DNA of 5,899 nucleotides. Source: Sulfurovum sp. GTDB lineage: Bacteria; Campylobacterota; Campylobacteria; Campylobacterales; Sulfurovaceae. Positions 5,666-5,899 of this stretch are shown here, piece after piece. The position numbers and the translations under genes were made by a program. Position 1 is the first letter of the stretch. Each line of letters begins with the position of its first letter. Location of the stretch: the NCBI GenBank assembly GCA_026985755.1, contig JALSPX010000001.1, forward strand, positions 1 to 5,899, written 5' to 3'. Under the pieces are notes generated by a model. That model was given only the letters and a program-made list of their open reading frames with translations. It was not told where the DNA came from and searched no databases.

Positions 5666-5899
5666 ATGAAACAAAATAATAAAATTTTTCTAAAAAAAAA
5701 CATATTAAAATTTCTCATTTTTAATTTCTCATTTTTCATTTTAGTAGGGTGTGGATATAAGCCTTCCTCTACGTATATCAAAAATCTTTTTGATGAGACA
5801 GTCTATGTTGAGGTAAATGTAGATAAAGTTGAGCCCGAAAATGCTCCTTTTGTGAAAGATGAGATGAATCGTCTGATCTATACACGTTTTAAAGGGCGT
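5666..5899 (+). CDS. lptE: LPS-assembly lipoprotein LptE, 5' part
   Basis: Seventy-eight codons are visible and the gene runs off the window. In Gram-negative bacteria LptE is the outer-membrane lipoprotein that plugs the LptD barrel and helps deliver LPS to the cell surface. The start MKQNNKIFLKKN is basic, followed by a hydrophobic stretch (about 14-27) and the lipobox LVGC, with the lipidated Cys at 29 in a CGYKPSS context. The acylated-Cys start with CGYKPSS, the following VYVEVNVDK...NAPFVKDEMN segment and the position right after leuS all fit LptE; in E. coli leuS is also followed by lptE. The call rests on context and the N-terminus because the body of the protein is missing. Oddities: an A9 run at codons 9-12, and a hydrophobic core encoded by tandem heptamers related to the array before leuS. 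Confidence 0.8.
   Translation, partial: MKQNNKIFLKKNILKFLIFNFSFFILVGCGYKPSSTYIKNLFDETVYVEVNVDKVEPENAPFVKDEMNRLIYTRFKGR
5692..5700 (+). other. A9 run near the lptE start
   Basis: The run spans the last base of CTA (Leu9), AAA AAA and the first two bases of AAC. One A more leads to TAA after ten further codons; one A fewer leads to TAA after four. Length change would therefore switch the gene off. Whether the length varies in the population cannot be seen here. Confidence 0.35.
5709..5743 (+). repeat. Tandem AT-rich heptamers encoding the LptE signal-peptide core
   Basis: Five heptamers lie head to tail: AATTTCT, CATTTTT, AATTTCT, CATTTTT, CATTTTA. The first 14 bases are repeated exactly (5709-5722 and 5723-5736). 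AATTTCT is the same unit as in the array before leuS. They encode residues 15-26 (KFLIFNFSFFIL), the hydrophobic core ahead of the lipobox. Confidence 0.85.

Overview
The window reads as a chromosomal housekeeping segment from a Campylobacterota (Epsilonproteobacteria) member, probably a Sulfurovum/Sulfurimonas-like environmental lineage. This is inferred from the low-GC codon use, the protein sequence character, the T-rich promoters with near-perfect TATAAT boxes but no clear -35 box, and the leuS-lptE gene order. No tool was run and the genus is not proven.

Layout. A gene on the plus strand enters from the left and ends at 74; its stop codon interlocks with the stop of dnaX. dnaX (minus strand, 71-1975, GTG start) encodes the gamma/tau subunit of the DNA polymerase III clamp loader. 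A 186-bp divergent intergenic region (1976-2161) holds a composite hairpin repeat of REP/BIME type and the promoter of a membrane-anchored neutral zinc metallopeptidase of the YpfJ family (2162-3046). A 142-bp gap (3047-3188) contains a stem-loop, a long inverted array of AT-rich heptamers and the leuS promoter. leuS (leucyl-tRNA synthetase, 3189-5630) is followed after 35 bp by the start of lptE (5666 to the window edge), an LPS-assembly outer-membrane lipoprotein, most likely in the same transcript.

The genes are ordinary: replication, translation, envelope biogenesis and an envelope peptidase. The interest lies in the repeats. Three families occur within 6 kb, and several copies sit inside genes or their control regions. 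A CTTCGACA...CTGAG inverted repeat occurs twice in frame in the dnaX C-terminal linkers. A CGTTCCCA/TGGGAACG hairpin pair lies in what must be the dnaX leader. The heptamer AATTTCT lies next to the leuS promoter and also encodes the hydrophobic core of the LptE signal peptide. dnaX also has an in-frame run of nine A residues, 19 nt ahead of a strong predicted stem-loop; slippage there would make a short gamma-like product. lptE has its own A9 run near its start.

I see no mobile-element gene, CRISPR array, tRNA or rRNA, and no candidate for a wholly new multi-gene system.
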